39,515 nucleotides of DNA from an uncultured Clostridia bacterium (GTDB taxonomy: Bacteria; Bacillota; Clostridia; Christensenellales; Borkfalkiaceae). The notes under the pieces were generated by a model that saw only the letters and a program-made list of their open reading frames with translations, was not told where the DNA came from and ran no database searches. Numbering within the stretch: the first letter of the stretch is position 1; every line of letters begins with the position of its first letter. The DNA is taken from NCBI GenBank assembly GCA_904419945.1, contig CAJFTM010000009.1, forward strand, positions 36,649 to 76,163. Direction: 5' to 3'. Position numbers and translations under genes: made by a program. Positions 1 to 8,964 of this stretch are shown in pieces.

Positions 1-40
1 CAAAGTGAGCGAAAACGAACGGGAGATCGTGTGCCGATGA
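1..40 (+). CDS. C-terminal end of an upstream gene, probably tsaE
   Basis: An open frame enters the window from the left and stops at TGA 38-40; its last residues read KVSENEREIVCR. The stop overlaps the tsaB start as ATGA, a sign of translational coupling. In Firmicutes the gene directly before tsaB is usually tsaE, the ATPase of the t6A tRNA-modification complex, so that identity is inferred from position only. The twelve visible residues contain no diagnostic motif. Confidence 0.5.
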   Translation, partial: KVSENEREIVCR

Positions 41-657
41 GTAAATTTTTGGCATTGGATACCACGGGCAGTTATCTTACCGTCATCGCCGCCAACGGCG
101 ATGCGGTGCGCACCGTGTTTGAAGAGAACTGCGCCATGCAGCATTCGGTGCGGCTGATGCCCGCCGTCGAGGAGGCGCTCTCCGCCGTCGGCCTCGCTCC
201 GGAAGAGTGCGATTTTTTTTGCGCGGTCACCGGTCCCGGCTCGTTTACGGGCATCCGCATCGGCATCGCCGCCGCCAAGGGGCTGGCTGCCGCGGCGGGC
301 AAACCGACGCTGGGCAGAACCTCCCTGCAAGTTTTGGCATATAATGCACGGGGAAAGGCTCTGGCGGCAGTGCCCGCCGGTCGGGGCAATTATTATGTCT
401 GCGGATTTGAAGGGGATAAGAGCGTCTCCTTTCCGCCGGCCTGCGTGGGAGAAGAGGAGCTTGGTCTCCTCGCGCAGACTTACCCAGTGTACGCGCATGC
501 GCCGCTGCCCCTGCCGTATACGCAGGCGGATCCCGCAGAGGGGCTTCTCGCCGCCGTGCGCGCGGCGGAGGAAGGGGACTTCGGCTCGCTGACCGCCTTT
601 TACCTGCGGCGCAGTCAGGCGGAAGAGGAGCGGCTGCGCCGCGGAGGCGGCGCATGA
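37..657 (+). CDS. tsaB: tRNA threonylcarbamoyladenosine biosynthesis protein TsaB
   Basis: TsaB is the inactive ASKHA-fold partner of TsaD in the complex that puts threonylcarbamoyl on A37 of ANN-decoding tRNAs in the cytoplasm. The 206-residue protein opens with the ASKHA strand FLALDTTGSYL and carries the family signature GPGSFTGIRIG followed by AAAKGLA near residues 66-85. Length is normal for a Firmicute TsaB. A GTG at 31 is in frame and closer to the GGGAG at 21-25, but ATG 37 gives the ATGA overlap with the upstream stop and fits the usual N-terminus, so I chose it. The stop overlaps rimI by ATGA, so the two are coupled. TsaD is not in the window. Confidence 0.93.
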   Translation: MSKFLALDTTGSYLTVIAANGDAVRTVFEENCAMQHSVRLMPAVEEALSAVGLAPEECDFFCAVTGPGSFTGIRIGIAAAKGLAAAAGKPTLGRTSLQVLAYNARGKALAAVPAGRGNYYVCGFEGDKSVSFPPACVGEEELGLLAQTYPVYAHAPLPLPYTQADPAEGLLAAVRAAEEGDFGSLTAFYLRRSQAEEERLRRGGGA

Positions 658-1097
658 CCTACCGCCCTTGGACGTACGAGGATATCTACGCCGTCGCCGC
701 ATTGGAAAAGGAGTGCTTTTCCGACCCGTGGACTTTCCGCATGCTCGCCGATTCCTTTTTTGCCGAGAGCGTCCTGACGTTGCTCGCCGAAGAGGGGGGA
801 GAGGTGGCCGGCTATGCCGTCTTTTCCGTATTGTTTGAGGAGGCGGAGCTTGCAGACATCGCCGTGGCGCCCAAATTCCGCCGCCGCGGTATCGCGGAAG
901 GGCTGCTCGGGCGGCTGGAGGGGCAGGCGCGCCGCATGGGTGCCGAGCGCATCCTGCTCGAAGTGCGCGTCTCCAATGTGCCGGCCATGAGCCTGTACTT
1001 AAAGCGCGGTTATGCCGGCTGCGGGGTGCGGACCCGCTATTATGCAGACGGCGAGGACGCGCTCATCATGCAGAAGCGGCTGGCGGAAGGGGAGTAA
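654..1097 (+). CDS. rimI: Ribosomal protein uS5/bS18-type alanine N-acetyltransferase RimI
   Basis: This GNAT-family enzyme transfers acetyl from acetyl-CoA to the N-terminal alanine of ribosomal protein bS18 (RimI activity by family). The 147-residue protein has the acetyl-CoA loop VAPKFRRRGIAEGLL at about residues 75-90. The RimI-type C-terminal half follows: LEVRVSNVPAMSLYLKRGY, then RTRYYADGEDALIM. The start overlaps the tsaB stop by ATGA. The order tsaE-tsaB-rimI is the classic Firmicute t6A/ribosome cluster, which supports RimI over a generic GNAT. Confidence 0.92.
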   Translation: MTYRPWTYEDIYAVAALEKECFSDPWTFRMLADSFFAESVLTLLAEEGGEVAGYAVFSVLFEEAELADIAVAPKFRRRGIAEGLLGRLEGQARRMGAERILLEVRVSNVPAMSLYLKRGYAGCGVRTRYYADGEDALIMQKRLAEGE

Positions 1098-1117
1098 AGC
1101 CGCCGCGGGGAGGTCGT

Positions 1118-1867
1118 TTGCCGGAACGAGAAGCTGTTTCGCTGTTACAGCGCGGAGAGGGGGAGGATCTCGTCTTCCTGCACGGTTATTTAGCCTGCAA
1201 GGAGAGCTTTTATTATCAGATCGAGGCGTTATCCGCCCGCTTTCGGGTGACCGCTTTTGATTTTTGGGGCATGGGCCGCAGCGCTCCGCTGCGAGAGGCG
1301 TGGTCGGTTTCCGACTACGCGGCGCACACGTTGGCGCTGCTGGATGAACTCGGCATTTCCCGCGCTTTTTTATTAGCGCATTCCTTCGGCGGGCGGGTGG
1401 CCCTCAAGCTGCTCGCGAGGGAGCCGCAGCGCTTTCCGTATGCCCTCCTTACCGGCTGTGCGGGCATCCCTCCGCGGAGGGGAGCCGGCTATGCCGTCCG
1501 CGTCAAAGCCTACCGCGCCGTGCGCCGGGTGGCGCCCCGTTTTGCGGAAAAGCACTTCGGCTCGGCGGAGTACCGCACCCTTTCTCCCGTCATGAAGGAG
1601 AGCTACAAAAAAATCGTCAACGAAGATCTCACTCCCTGCCTGTCCCGTATCCGCTCGCGCGTGCTGTACGTATTCGGCGAGCGGGACACGGCCACACCGC
1701 CGTATATGGCGCGTATCCTGCATACGGGGACGGCTGGTTCGGAGCTGATCTTTCTGCGCGGCTGTACGCACTATTGCTTCTGCGAGCAGCCTGCGCGTTT
1801 CAATGCCGTCGCGCTCGAATTTTTTCCGCGGCGGTCAACGTCGCGAGAGGAAGAATTAGATGTTTGA
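1118..1867 (+). CDS. Alpha/beta-fold hydrolase
   Basis: A 249-residue soluble serine hydrolase of the alpha/beta-hydrolase superfamily; substrate unknown. Visible elements are the oxyanion loop FLHGYLACKES (20-30), the nucleophile elbow AHSFGG with Ser89, the acid in FGERDTATPP (Asp190) and His218 in GCTHYCF, giving a complete Ser-Asp-His triad. The start is TTG at 1118, preceded by a GGGGAGG Shine-Dalgarno at 1107-1113; no in-frame ATG fits better. It lies 20 bp after rimI and its 3' end overlaps the murF-like gene by 8 bp, so it is co-transcribed with cell-wall and translation genes, but that does not reveal its substrate. Confidence 0.85.
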   Translation: MPEREAVSLLQRGEGEDLVFLHGYLACKESFYYQIEALSARFRVTAFDFWGMGRSAPLREAWSVSDYAAHTLALLDELGISRAFLLAHSFGGRVALKLLAREPQRFPYALLTGCAGIPPRRGAGYAVRVKAYRAVRRVAPRFAEKHFGSAEYRTLSPVMKESYKKIVNEDLTPCLSRIRSRVLYVFGERDTATPPYMARILHTGTAGSELIFLRGCTHYCFCEQPARFNAVALEFFPRRSTSREEELDV

Positions 1868-3485
1868 ATGGTATATGATCGTCGAATATGCGGGCGTGGC
1901 ATTGGGCGCCGCAATTTTGTACGCGCTGTGCGCGGGCAGGTCTTTGGGCGCGCTGCAGCAGGCGGGCTACAGCGGCAAAAAGTACGCCGCCTGGGTGCGG
2001 CGCAGGGGGAACATGGTCCGTTCGCGCGGCACGCTGCTCGCTTTCCTCATCGCGCTGTCCTCCCTCGTGCTGGGCATCTGTTTTTCCTTTGCGGGGCAGT
2101 GGGCGGCCTATGTGGCGCTTTTTCCCATCCTCCTGTTTACGGTCATTTTCTGCATCGCCGATCGCCGTGCCCTCAAAGTGCCGCTCGTGCACACGGCGCG
2201 GGCCAACCGTATCCTCGCGCTGGATTTTTTCGTCCTGCTTGTAGCGGCGCTGGCGCTTGTATTGGGCGCCAATGCGCTGTACCGCCTCGTTTGGCCGCAG
2301 GTCGAATTGGTCGGCCATCTGCGCTATCTGCCGCTGGCGGCGCTTCCGCTCGTCTTCCCCGAGTGCCTGCGGCTGGCGAACGCGCTCGAAAAGCCATTTT
2401 CATCCGCGAAAAACAAGCGTTACCTCGCGGCGGCGCGCAAAAAATTGCGCGCCGCGCCCTGCGTCAAGGTCGCCGTTACCGGCAGCTGCGGCAAGACCAG
2501 CGTGAAAAATTTTCTCGCGGGCATCCTCGGCGAGCGCTACCGCGTCTTTGCCACTCCCGCCTCCTACAATACGCCGCTCGGCATCGCCAGGGCGATCGAG
2601 GGGGAAGACCTCTCGCAGTATGACTTTTTCATCGCCGAGATGGGCGCGCGGCACAAGGGGGACATCGCCGAGCTGTGCGAGCTGGTCAGGCCCGATCACT
2701 GCATCGTCACCGGCATCTGCCCGCAGCATTTGGAAACGTTCGGCACCGTCGAAGGGATCGTCGCCGCCAAGGGCGAGATCCTGCGCGGTACCAAAGAGGG
2801 CGGGTTTGCCGTCATCGGGCAGGACGAATACACCGCGCGGCTGGATCCAGCCGCGGCAGGGTTAAAGAAGGTCGCCGTGGGCGATCACGGCGAGTTCGGC
2901 GCCTTCGATGTGCGCTGTTCGCCCGCGGGGATCGAATTTAAGCTCGCATTGGGCATTTTACAGATGCCCGTACATTCCCGTCTGTTGGGCGCGCACAACG
3001 CGCAGAACATCGCCTTGGCGGCGGCGCTCGCATCCAAGCTGGGGATGGAGAAGGAAGAGATCACCGCCGGCATCGAAAAGCTCGATTTTATCCCGCATCG
3101 GCTGCAGCCGATCGAGGCGGGCGGAGTGGTCATTTTGGACGATGCTTACAATGCAAACGTGCGGGGGGCGGCGGCCGCGCTGGATGTGCTTCGGCTGTTC
3201 GGCGGGCGTCGGTTCGTGGTCACGCCGGGACTGGTGGAATTGGGGGTGCTCGAGGAGACGGAAAACGCCGCCCTCGGCGAAAAGATGGTCGGGTTAGACC
3301 GCATCCTGTTGATCGGGTCCACGCTCGTTACGGCCGTGCGCCGGGGATATCTTTCGGCGGGCGGCATCGAGGAACGGGTGAGCGTACTTCCCTCGCTGGA
3401 TGCTGCCAAAGCGGTGCTCGCCGAAGAGCTGATGCCGGGGGATACCGTTCTCTTTTTGAACGATCTGCCCGATATCTTCAACTGA
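1860..3485 (+). CDS. Membrane-anchored Mur ligase, MurF type (UDP-MurNAc-tripeptide--D-Ala-D-Ala ligase)
   Basis: The C-terminal two thirds is an ATP-dependent Mur ligase. It has the P-loop VTGSCGKTS at 206-214, then the MurF-like ATPASYNTPLGIARAI and FIAEMGARHKGDIAEL, the central ICPQHLETFGTVEGI and the carbamylated-lysine region AAKGEIL. DDAYNANVRG marks the C-terminal domain. MurF joins D-Ala-D-Ala to the UDP-MurNAc-tripeptide. The first ~200 residues are unusual for MurF: about five hydrophobic segments (roughly 7-25, 57-76, 80-100, 121-142, 153-170) and a basic linker, so the enzyme should sit on the inner membrane. It overlaps the hydrolase by 8 bp. The D-Ala-D-Ala ligase that makes its substrate is the next gene, which supports MurF over other Mur ligases. 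Confidence 0.85.
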   Translation: MFEWYMIVEYAGVALGAAILYALCAGRSLGALQQAGYSGKKYAAWVRRRGNMVRSRGTLLAFLIALSSLVLGICFSFAGQWAAYVALFPILLFTVIFCIADRRALKVPLVHTARANRILALDFFVLLVAALALVLGANALYRLVWPQVELVGHLRYLPLAALPLVFPECLRLANALEKPFSSAKNKRYLAAARKKLRAAPCVKVAVTGSCGKTSVKNFLAGILGERYRVFATPASYNTPLGIARAIEGEDLSQYDFFIAEMGARHKGDIAELCELVRPDHCIVTGICPQHLETFGTVEGIVAAKGEILRGTKEGGFAVIGQDEYTARLDPAAAGLKKVAVGDHGEFGAFDVRCSPAGIEFKLALGILQMPVHSRLLGAHNAQNIALAAALASKLGMEKEEITAGIEKLDFIPHRLQPIEAGGVVILDDAYNANVRGAAAALDVLRLFGGRRFVVTPGLVELGVLEETENAALGEKMVGLDRILLIGSTLVTAVRRGYLSAGGIEERVSVLPSLDAAKAVLAEELMPGDTVLFLNDLPDIFN

Positions 3486-3487
3486 GC

Positions 3488-3514
3488 GCCCCTTGCGGGT
3501 TGCCCGCAAGGGGC
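3488..3514 (+). other. Intergenic hairpin between murF-like gene and ddl
   Basis: A perfect 12-bp stem (3488-3499 with 3503-3514) with loop TTG begins right after the murF-like stop. No T-tract follows, so it is more likely a transcript-processing or stability hairpin, or a weak attenuator, than a true terminator. Confidence 0.5.
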
Positions 3515-3612
3515 GGCGCTGCAGGGTAACAGGCATTTTTGCCGCTGCGTACATACGGAATAAAGCAATGAGGCACCAAAGCGAAAAATTTTTTGCGGAG
3601 GTGTCTTTTTTC

Positions 3613-4755
3613 ATGCAAAAAAACGTGGCGGTGCTGTTCGGCGGCATTTCCTGCGAAAACGAGATCTCCGTCATCACGGGCGTGATGGCGGCCAACCTGC
3701 TCGACGGCGATCGGTACAGCGTGCACCCCGTCTATATCGCGCAGGACGGGGCATTTTATACGGGGAAGGAGCTCCTGGATACGTCGGCATATGCGGGGAA
3801 TCTGTCCGAAAAATTCCGTCCCGCTGCCATTTTGGAGGGAAAACTGTATGAGCGGAAGGGCAAAAAACTGCGCGAAGTGTGCCGGATCGACTGCGCGCTC
3901 AACTGCTGTCACGGTGCGCGCGGGGAGGACGGCGCCGTGTCCGGGCTGCTCGACCTCAACCGCATTCCCTGTGCTTCGCCCGGCATCGCACCTTCCGCCG
4001 TGTTTATGGATAAGTCGCTGACGAAGCTCGTCGCCCGCGCTCTCAACATTCCTACGGCGCCCTGGCTGCGCATTGCAGAGGAAGATTTCCAAAAGCGCGG
4101 CGCCTTTGCCGTCAAATGCATCGAGGAGCGGTTGGGCTATCCCGTCATCGTCAAGCCGGCGCGGCAGGGAAGCAGCATCGGCGTCGCCGTCGCGGAGGAC
4201 CGTGCGCGGCTGCTGCTCGCCATCCGCGCGGGATTTGCCTACGACACCGTTCTCCTCGCCGAAAAGTATTTTGCCGAGCGCCGCGAGATCAATTGCGCCG
4301 CCTACCGCAAGGGGGATGAGATCGTGCTTTCTCCCTGCGAGGAACCCAAAACGGCGCACAAATTTTTGACCTTTGCGGATAAGTACGCCGAATCTGCCAA
4401 AAGCATGCGCAGTGAATTCCCCGCCAAGATCGCGAAGGCGAGCGCCGAACGCATCCAGGGTTATACAAAATTGTTATATCGCCGCCTCGGCATGGTCGGC
4501 GTCGTGCGGGCAGATTTTTTGCTCAGCGGGGGAGAAGTATACTTCAACGAGATGAATACCGTGCCCGGCGCGATGGCTTGGTACCTGTTTTCGGAAAAAC
4601 TTGCCGATTTCCGCAGCGTGCTCACCGCTCTCGTCGAGCAAGGTATCTGTTCGGAGCGCGCCCGCGCGGAGAAAAAGCTGCTGTCCGGCTGCGGCGTGCT
4701 GCGCGGCGCCGCCGCGCGCGGCAAGGCGCGGCAAAAGGGCGGGGCGGTGTGCTGA
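3613..4755 (+). CDS. ddl: D-alanine--D-alanine ligase
   Basis: ATP-grasp enzyme that condenses two D-alanines for peptidoglycan precursor synthesis. The 380-residue protein begins VAVLFGGISCENEIS, the Ddl N-terminal substrate loop. It continues with HGARGEDGAVSGLLD, MDKSLTKLVARALNIP, the ATP-grasp strand YPVIVKPARQGSSIGV and the metal-binding VRADFLL...YFNEMNTVPG near the end. The omega-loop region reads FLTFADKYAE. ATG 3613 is preceded by GGAGGTG at 3597-3603; the frame stays open further upstream but without a ribosome site. The last ~30 residues are basic and low in complexity and may be a tail peculiar to this lineage. It acts just before the preceding MurF-like ligase. The pair could be D-Ala-D-Ser or D-Ala-D-Lac specific in principle; I see nothing that argues for this. 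Confidence 0.92.
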   Translation: MQKNVAVLFGGISCENEISVITGVMAANLLDGDRYSVHPVYIAQDGAFYTGKELLDTSAYAGNLSEKFRPAAILEGKLYERKGKKLREVCRIDCALNCCHGARGEDGAVSGLLDLNRIPCASPGIAPSAVFMDKSLTKLVARALNIPTAPWLRIAEEDFQKRGAFAVKCIEERLGYPVIVKPARQGSSIGVAVAEDRARLLLAIRAGFAYDTVLLAEKYFAERREINCAAYRKGDEIVLSPCEEPKTAHKFLTFADKYAESAKSMRSEFPAKIAKASAERIQGYTKLLYRRLGMVGVVRADFLLSGGEVYFNEMNTVPGAMAWYLFSEKLADFRSVLTALVEQGICSERARAEKKLLSGCGVLRGAAARGKARQKGGAVC

Positions 4756-4761
4756 ACGGAC

Positions 4762-4812
4762 GCACGGCAGAAAAGGGCGCGGCTGTTCCAGCCGCGCCCT
4801 TTTCTGCCGTGC
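4762..4812. terminator. Strong bidirectional-type terminator after ddl
   Basis: A perfect 24-bp stem (4762-4785 with 4789-4812) with a 3-nt loop. The GC core is flanked by AAAA on the left arm and TTTT on the right arm, so it can terminate in either direction. It closes the 1-4755 operon. Confidence 0.85.
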
Positions 4813-4825
4813 AGGAGACAAACGC

Positions 4826-4854
4826 TTGTGTTTTGGCCATTTTTTTGGTAAAAT
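4826..4854 (+). promoter_or_regulatory. Sigma-A promoter of icd
   Basis: -35 TTGTGT (4826-4831), 17-bp spacer, -10 TAAAAT (4849-4854), directly after the upstream terminator and about 30 bp before the icd ATG. Confidence 0.75.
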
Positions 4855-4883
4855 AAAGGAAAAAATACTCCGAGGTGAACTCC

Positions 4884-6092
4884 ATGGCAAAGATTGCGAT
4901 GAAAAACCCCATCGTCGAGATGGACGGGGACGAGATGACGCGCGTCCTCTGGCAGTGGATCAAAGAGGACCTCATCTGCCCGTATGTCGATTTGAAGACG
5001 GAATATTATGACTTGGGCCTCGTCCACCGCGACGAAACGGACGACCGCGTGACCGTCGAAGCGGCGGAAGCCAACAAAAAATACAAGGTCGGCGTCAAGT
5101 GCGCCACCATCACTCCCAACGCCCAGCGCGTGGAGGAGTACCATCTCAAACAGATGTGGAAGAGCCCCAACGGTACCATCCGCCGCATCTTGGACGGGAC
5201 CGTGTTCCGTGCGCCCATCCTCGCCAAGGGCATTACGCCGTACATCCCCGGCTGGACAAAGCCCATCGTGCTCGCCCGTCACGCCTACGGAGACGTGTAT
5301 GCGGGCGTCGAAACGCGCGCAGCCGCGGGAGATAAGGCCTACCTCGTCGTCGAGGGCGCAGACGGTACCGTCAAGGAAAAACTGCTCGTGCAGGACTTTG
5401 CCAAGGGCAGCGGCATCGTGCAGTCTGTGCACAATATGGACGCATCCATCGCTTCCTTTGCGCGCGCCTGCTTCAACTACGCGCTGGACGTGAAGATGCC
5501 CCTCTGGTTCGCCACAAAGGATACCATCTCCAAAAAATACGATCATCGCTTTAAGGATATCTTTGCGGAGATCTTCGAAAAGGAGTATCAGGATAAGTTC
5601 GCCGAAGCGGGCATCGAATATATGTACACCCTCATCGACGACGCCGTCGCGCGCGTGGTGCGCTCTTCGGGCGGCATCGTGTGGGCGTGCAAGAATTATG
5701 ACGGCGACGTGATGAGCGACATGGTCGCCACCGCCTACGGCTCGCTGGGCATGATGACCTCCGTGCTCGTCTCGCCGGACGGCAACTATGAGTTCGAGGC
5801 GGCGCACGGCACCGTCACCCGCCACTATTATAAGCATTTGAAGGGGGAGGAGACGTCCACCAACTCCGTCGCCACCATCTTTGCGTGGACGGGCGCGCTC
5901 GCCAAGCGCGGCGAGCTGGACGGCATCCCCGAGCTCGTCGCCTTCGCCAAAAAGCTGGAAAAGGCGACCGTTTCCGCCATCGAGGCGGGCGAAATGACGG
6001 GCGACCTCATTCCCCTCTTCCATGCCGAGGGGATCACGCCCAAAAAACTCAATTCGCGCGAATTTCTGCGCGCCGTCGCCTCCCGCCTGTAA
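4884..6092 (+). CDS. icd: NADP-dependent isocitrate dehydrogenase, eukaryotic-like homodimeric type
   Basis: Oxidatively decarboxylates isocitrate to 2-oxoglutarate with NADP+, supplying 2-oxoglutarate for glutamate synthesis and NADPH. The 402-residue protein belongs to the IDH1/IDH2-like subfamily rather than the E. coli Icd type. Evidence is the N-terminal [16 protein letters not shown], the isocitrate-binding [17 protein letters not shown], the ARHAYGDVY arginine loop, the metal-binding [11 protein letters not shown], and the NADP-binding [15 protein letters not shown] followed by [17 protein letters not shown] 4884 has GAGGTG at 4872-4877; a GTG at 4875 is in frame but lies inside that site. 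It is monocistronic, with its own promoter and terminator. Confidence 0.95.
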   Translation: MAKIAMKNPIVEMDGDEMTRVLWQWIKEDLICPYVDLKTEYYDLGLVHRDETDDRVTVEAAEANKKYKVGVKCATITPNAQRVEEYHLKQMWKSPNGTIRRILDGTVFRAPILAKGITPYIPGWTKPIVLARHAYGDVYAGVETRAAAGDKAYLVVEGADGTVKEKLLVQDFAKGSGIVQSVHNMDASIASFARACFNYALDVKMPLWFATKDTISKKYDHRFKDIFAEIFEKEYQDKFAEAGIEYMYTLIDDAVARVVRSSGGIVWACKNYDGDVMSDMVATAYGSLGMMTSVLVSPDGNYEFEAAHGTVTRHYYKHLKGEETSTNSVATIFAWTGALAKRGELDGIPELVAFAKKLEKATVSAIEAGEMTGDLIPLFHAEGITPKKLNSREFLRAVASRL

Positions 6093-6114
6093 GCGGAAGA
6101 ACCAGGCGGATTTT

Positions 6115-6151
6115 TACGAGCGGGGCGGCTTGCCGCCCCGCTCGTATTTTT
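6115..6151 (+). terminator. Intrinsic terminator of icd
   Basis: 15-bp GC-rich stem (6115-6129 with 6132-6146) followed by TTTTTAT. Confidence 0.88.
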
Positions 6152-6213
6152 ATGCGGCGCTTTTCGCCGCCGGACCTTTTATGCCGCGTATCGGCCCAAA
6201 GGAGTATTTTCTC

Positions 6214-6242
6214 TTGCAAAACGAGCGGATGAGTGTTATACT
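6214..6242 (+). promoter_or_regulatory. Promoter of the first BspA-like gene
   Basis: -35 TTGCAA (6214-6219), 17-bp spacer, -10 TATACT (6237-6242) followed by GA. Both hexamers and the trailing GA are the same as in the promoter upstream of the second paralogue (15656-15684), although the spacers differ. Confidence 0.75.
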
Positions 6243-6277
6243 GAAAGCGTAAAATTTGTCAAATAGGGGGAGATGTG

Positions 6278-8911
6278 ATGAAAAAATTTTTGATCGCCAC
6301 GTTCTTGGCGGCGTTCGCTCTCGCCTGCATGGTCGGATTTGCTGCCTGTACGGAGGATCCGGACGGCCCGGATACGCCGCACGAGCACGTCTTCGGCGCG
6401 TGGGAGACGGTCACCGCCGCGACCTGCACGGAGGCGGGCGAGGAGGAGCGCGTCTGCACGGAATGCGGCGCGAAGGAGACGCGTGCCGTCGCCGCGCGCG
6501 GGCATCGCTTCGAGGTCAGGGTCATATCCGCCGCGACCTGCACCGAGGCGGGCGAGGAGGAGCGCGTCTGCACGGAATGCGGCGCAAAGGAGACGGCCGC
6601 TGTCGCCCCGCTCGGGCACGACGTCGCGGAGGGGATCTGCGCGCTCTGCGGGGCGACATTTGAGGCGACGGATGCCGACTGTTTTTCCTTCCGCGAATTG
6701 GAGGACGGCAGCTATGCGATCTCCGACGTCGCGCCGGGCGCTTCGCTCCCTGCCGACGTCGTCATCCCGTGGGAATACAACGGGAAGCCGGTCACGGAGA
6801 TCGACGATATGGTCGGCTATGAAGACGCCTCCGCGCGGACGCTCCTCATCCCCGCGGGGATCGTGTCGGTCGGGGATGCCGTGTTCGCGATGTGTAAAGA
6901 TCTCGAGAGCGTCACGATCGGGCGGGACGTGGCGGAGTTCGGGCAGTCCACCTTCCGGGGCAGCCCCGCGCTCGCGTCGCTGGCGGTCGCGCAGAGCAAT
7001 CCCGTCTTTCACGGCGCGGGCAACTGCGTCATCGAGACGCAGGGCAAGGTGCTGTGCGTCGGTTGCAAGGAGAGCGTCATCCCCGCCGACGGCAGCGTGA
7101 CGCAGATCGCAGAGTATGCGTTTTATTTCGCCACGGGGCTGCAGCATATCGAGTTCCCGCAGGGGCTCACTTCCATCGGGGACAGCGCCTTCAATCAGTG
7201 CAGGGGATTGACCGAGCTCGTTATTCCGGAGAGCGTGACGCAGATCGGTATAGCGGCCTTCTGCTATTGCAGCGGGCTGGAGAGCGTCTCTCTCCCCGCC
7301 GGGCTGTCCGCCATCGGGTGGACGGCGTTCCACGGCTGCACCTCCCTGCAAGAGATCTCCCTGCCGGCGGGGCTGGAGACGGTCGAGGCGGGGCTATTCG
7401 CCTTTTGCAGCGCGTTGGAGAGGGTCTCCCTGCCGGAGAGCATCACGTCCATCGGCTGGGGCGCCTTTTACGGCTGTACCGCGCTGCGGGAGATCGAACT
7501 TCCCGCAAACCTTGCGCAGATCGAGCAGCAGGCGTTCCAGGGTTGTTCTTCGCTCGGGAGCATCGTCATCCCGGAGGGCGTGACGCAGATCGGGGAGCGG
7601 GCGTTTCAGGACTGCGCTTCGCTCGAGAGCGTCGTCATCCCCGAAGGCGTCACGGAGATCGGTCAATACGCGTTTTTTGACTGTGCCGCCCTGGAACAGA
7701 TCGTCATTCCCGACAGCGTGACGCAGATCGGCCATTCTGCCTTCTACGGGTGCAGTGGTTTGAAGCAGATCGCACTGCCGAACGGCCCGCTGCGTATCGG
7801 TGAAAATGCGTTTAGGGGCTGTGAGGGCATCGTCGAGACGGAGAACGGCGTCGGGTATATCGGCAGCTGCGCGGTTCGCTGCGATGCGGATGTGACCGAG
7901 GTGACCCTCCGCCCCGGCACGACCAATATCGCCGGGGGCGCATTCAGCAAATGTCAAAAAATGGAGAGCATCGCCATCCCGGACGGCGTCATGCAAATCG
8001 GGGACAGTGCCTTTTATGATTGTGAAAGTCTGCGCAGCATCGTCATTCCCGACAGCGTCCTCGCGATCGGAAGATCTGCCTTTTCAAGTTGCGATCAGCT
8101 GGAAAGCCTTTCGATCGGCTCCGGTGTCAAATCAATTGGTGAAAACGCTTTTATGTTCTGTTCGAATTTAAAGGAAGTATACATCTCCGATGTCGGGTCC
8201 TGGTGTCAGATCGATTTTGCGGGGAATAATTCCAACCCGCAGCGGTATGCGCACACGACATTGTATCTGAACGGAACGGTCTTAACGGAAGCGGTCATTC
8301 CGGACGGCGTCACGAAGATCGCCGACGAGGCATTTTACGGATGCAGCGAATTAAAGACCGTCGTCATTCCGGACAGCGTCACATACATCGGTATGTATGC
8401 GTTTGCAAATTGCGACAGCTTGGAGAGCATCGTCATCCCCGACAGCGTCACCGAGCTCGAGCAAGGGGCGCTTAGAAACTGCGGCAGTTTGCGGGAGGTC
8501 GAACTTTCGGACCGCCTGACATGGATCGGTTACGAAACCTTTGAGAACTGCGGGAGCCTGCAGAGCATCGTCATCCCCGACAGCGTTACCGAGATCGGCA
8601 ATTCTGCTTTTTCCCGGTGCGAACGGCTGGAGAGCCTTTCGATCGGCTCCGGCGTCACTTCGATCGGCGAAAACGCTTTTTTAGCTTGCCGGGAGCTGTC
8701 CGAGGTCACGATCCCCGCGAGCGTGACGCAGATCGGCGAGGATGCGTTCGCAATGTGTGCCGCTTTGGAGAACGCCGTGTTTGCGGAGCCGAACGGCTGG
8801 AGCATAGGCGGCGACCCCGTCTCGCCGGCGGACTTGTCCGACCCCGCCGTGGCGGCTGAGATGCTTTCGAGGTTTTCCTCCGGCGCATTTGTCCGCGAAT
8901 CGATAAAATAA
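6278..8911 (+). CDS. BspA-type leucine-rich-repeat surface lipoprotein (paralogue 1)
   Basis: An 877-residue predicted lipoprotein. The basic-hydrophobic signal MKKFLIATFLAAFALACMVG leads to FAAC, a relaxed lipobox with the acylated Cys at about 24. Next come two near-identical modules with HxF...ATCTEAGEEERVCTECGA...GH (about 32-110) and a third short CALCGA; the paired CxxC suggest small zinc ribbons. The rest is about 22 LRR_5/TpLRR repeats of 23 residues with consensus LxxIxIPxxVTxIGxxAFxxC, interrupted near 515-545 and 640-680. By family these are cell-surface adhesion or binding proteins; the ligand is unknown. ATG 6278 is preferred over the adjoining GTG because GGGGGAG (6266-6272) is then well spaced. 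Monocistronic. Confidence 0.88.
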   Translation: MKKFLIATFLAAFALACMVGFAACTEDPDGPDTPHEHVFGAWETVTAATCTEAGEEERVCTECGAKETRAVAARGHRFEVRVISAATCTEAGEEERVCTECGAKETAAVAPLGHDVAEGICALCGATFEATDADCFSFRELEDGSYAISDVAPGASLPADVVIPWEYNGKPVTEIDDMVGYEDASARTLLIPAGIVSVGDAVFAMCKDLESVTIGRDVAEFGQSTFRGSPALASLAVAQSNPVFHGAGNCVIETQGKVLCVGCKESVIPADGSVTQIAEYAFYFATGLQHIEFPQGLTSIGDSAFNQCRGLTELVIPESVTQIGIAAFCYCSGLESVSLPAGLSAIGWTAFHGCTSLQEISLPAGLETVEAGLFAFCSALERVSLPESITSIGWGAFYGCTALREIELPANLAQIEQQAFQGCSSLGSIVIPEGVTQIGERAFQDCASLESVVIPEGVTEIGQYAFFDCAALEQIVIPDSVTQIGHSAFYGCSGLKQIALPNGPLRIGENAFRGCEGIVETENGVGYIGSCAVRCDADVTEVTLRPGTTNIAGGAFSKCQKMESIAIPDGVMQIGDSAFYDCESLRSIVIPDSVLAIGRSAFSSCDQLESLSIGSGVKSIGENAFMFCSNLKEVYISDVGSWCQIDFAGNNSNPQRYAHTTLYLNGTVLTEAVIPDGVTKIADEAFYGCSELKTVVIPDSVTYIGMYAFANCDSLESIVIPDSVTELEQGALRNCGSLREVELSDRLTWIGYETFENCGSLQSIVIPDSVTEIGNSAFSRCERLESLSIGSGVTSIGENAFLACRELSEVTIPASVTQIGEDAFAMCAALENAVFAEPNGWSIGGDPVSPADLSDPAVAAEMLSRFSSGAFVRESIK

Positions 8912-8919
8912 CGGCAAAA

Positions 8920-8955
8920 GGGCCTTCCGCCGTTCGGCGGAAGGCCCGATATTTT
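8920..8955. terminator. Shared-type bidirectional terminator after BspA-like gene 1
   Basis: 12-bp stem (8920-8931 with 8936-8947), loop GTTC, then GATATTTTTT. AAAA precedes the left arm, so it also serves the convergent gene. The same stem recurs at 18367-18394 with a single loop change. Confidence 0.88.
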
Positions 8956-8964
8956 TTGGAGTAG

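Noticed and set aside
4461-6023. 520-codon minus-strand frame across icd and the end of ddl
   Set aside because: It runs antisense through the terminator hairpin and two conserved genes; it has no domain of its own.
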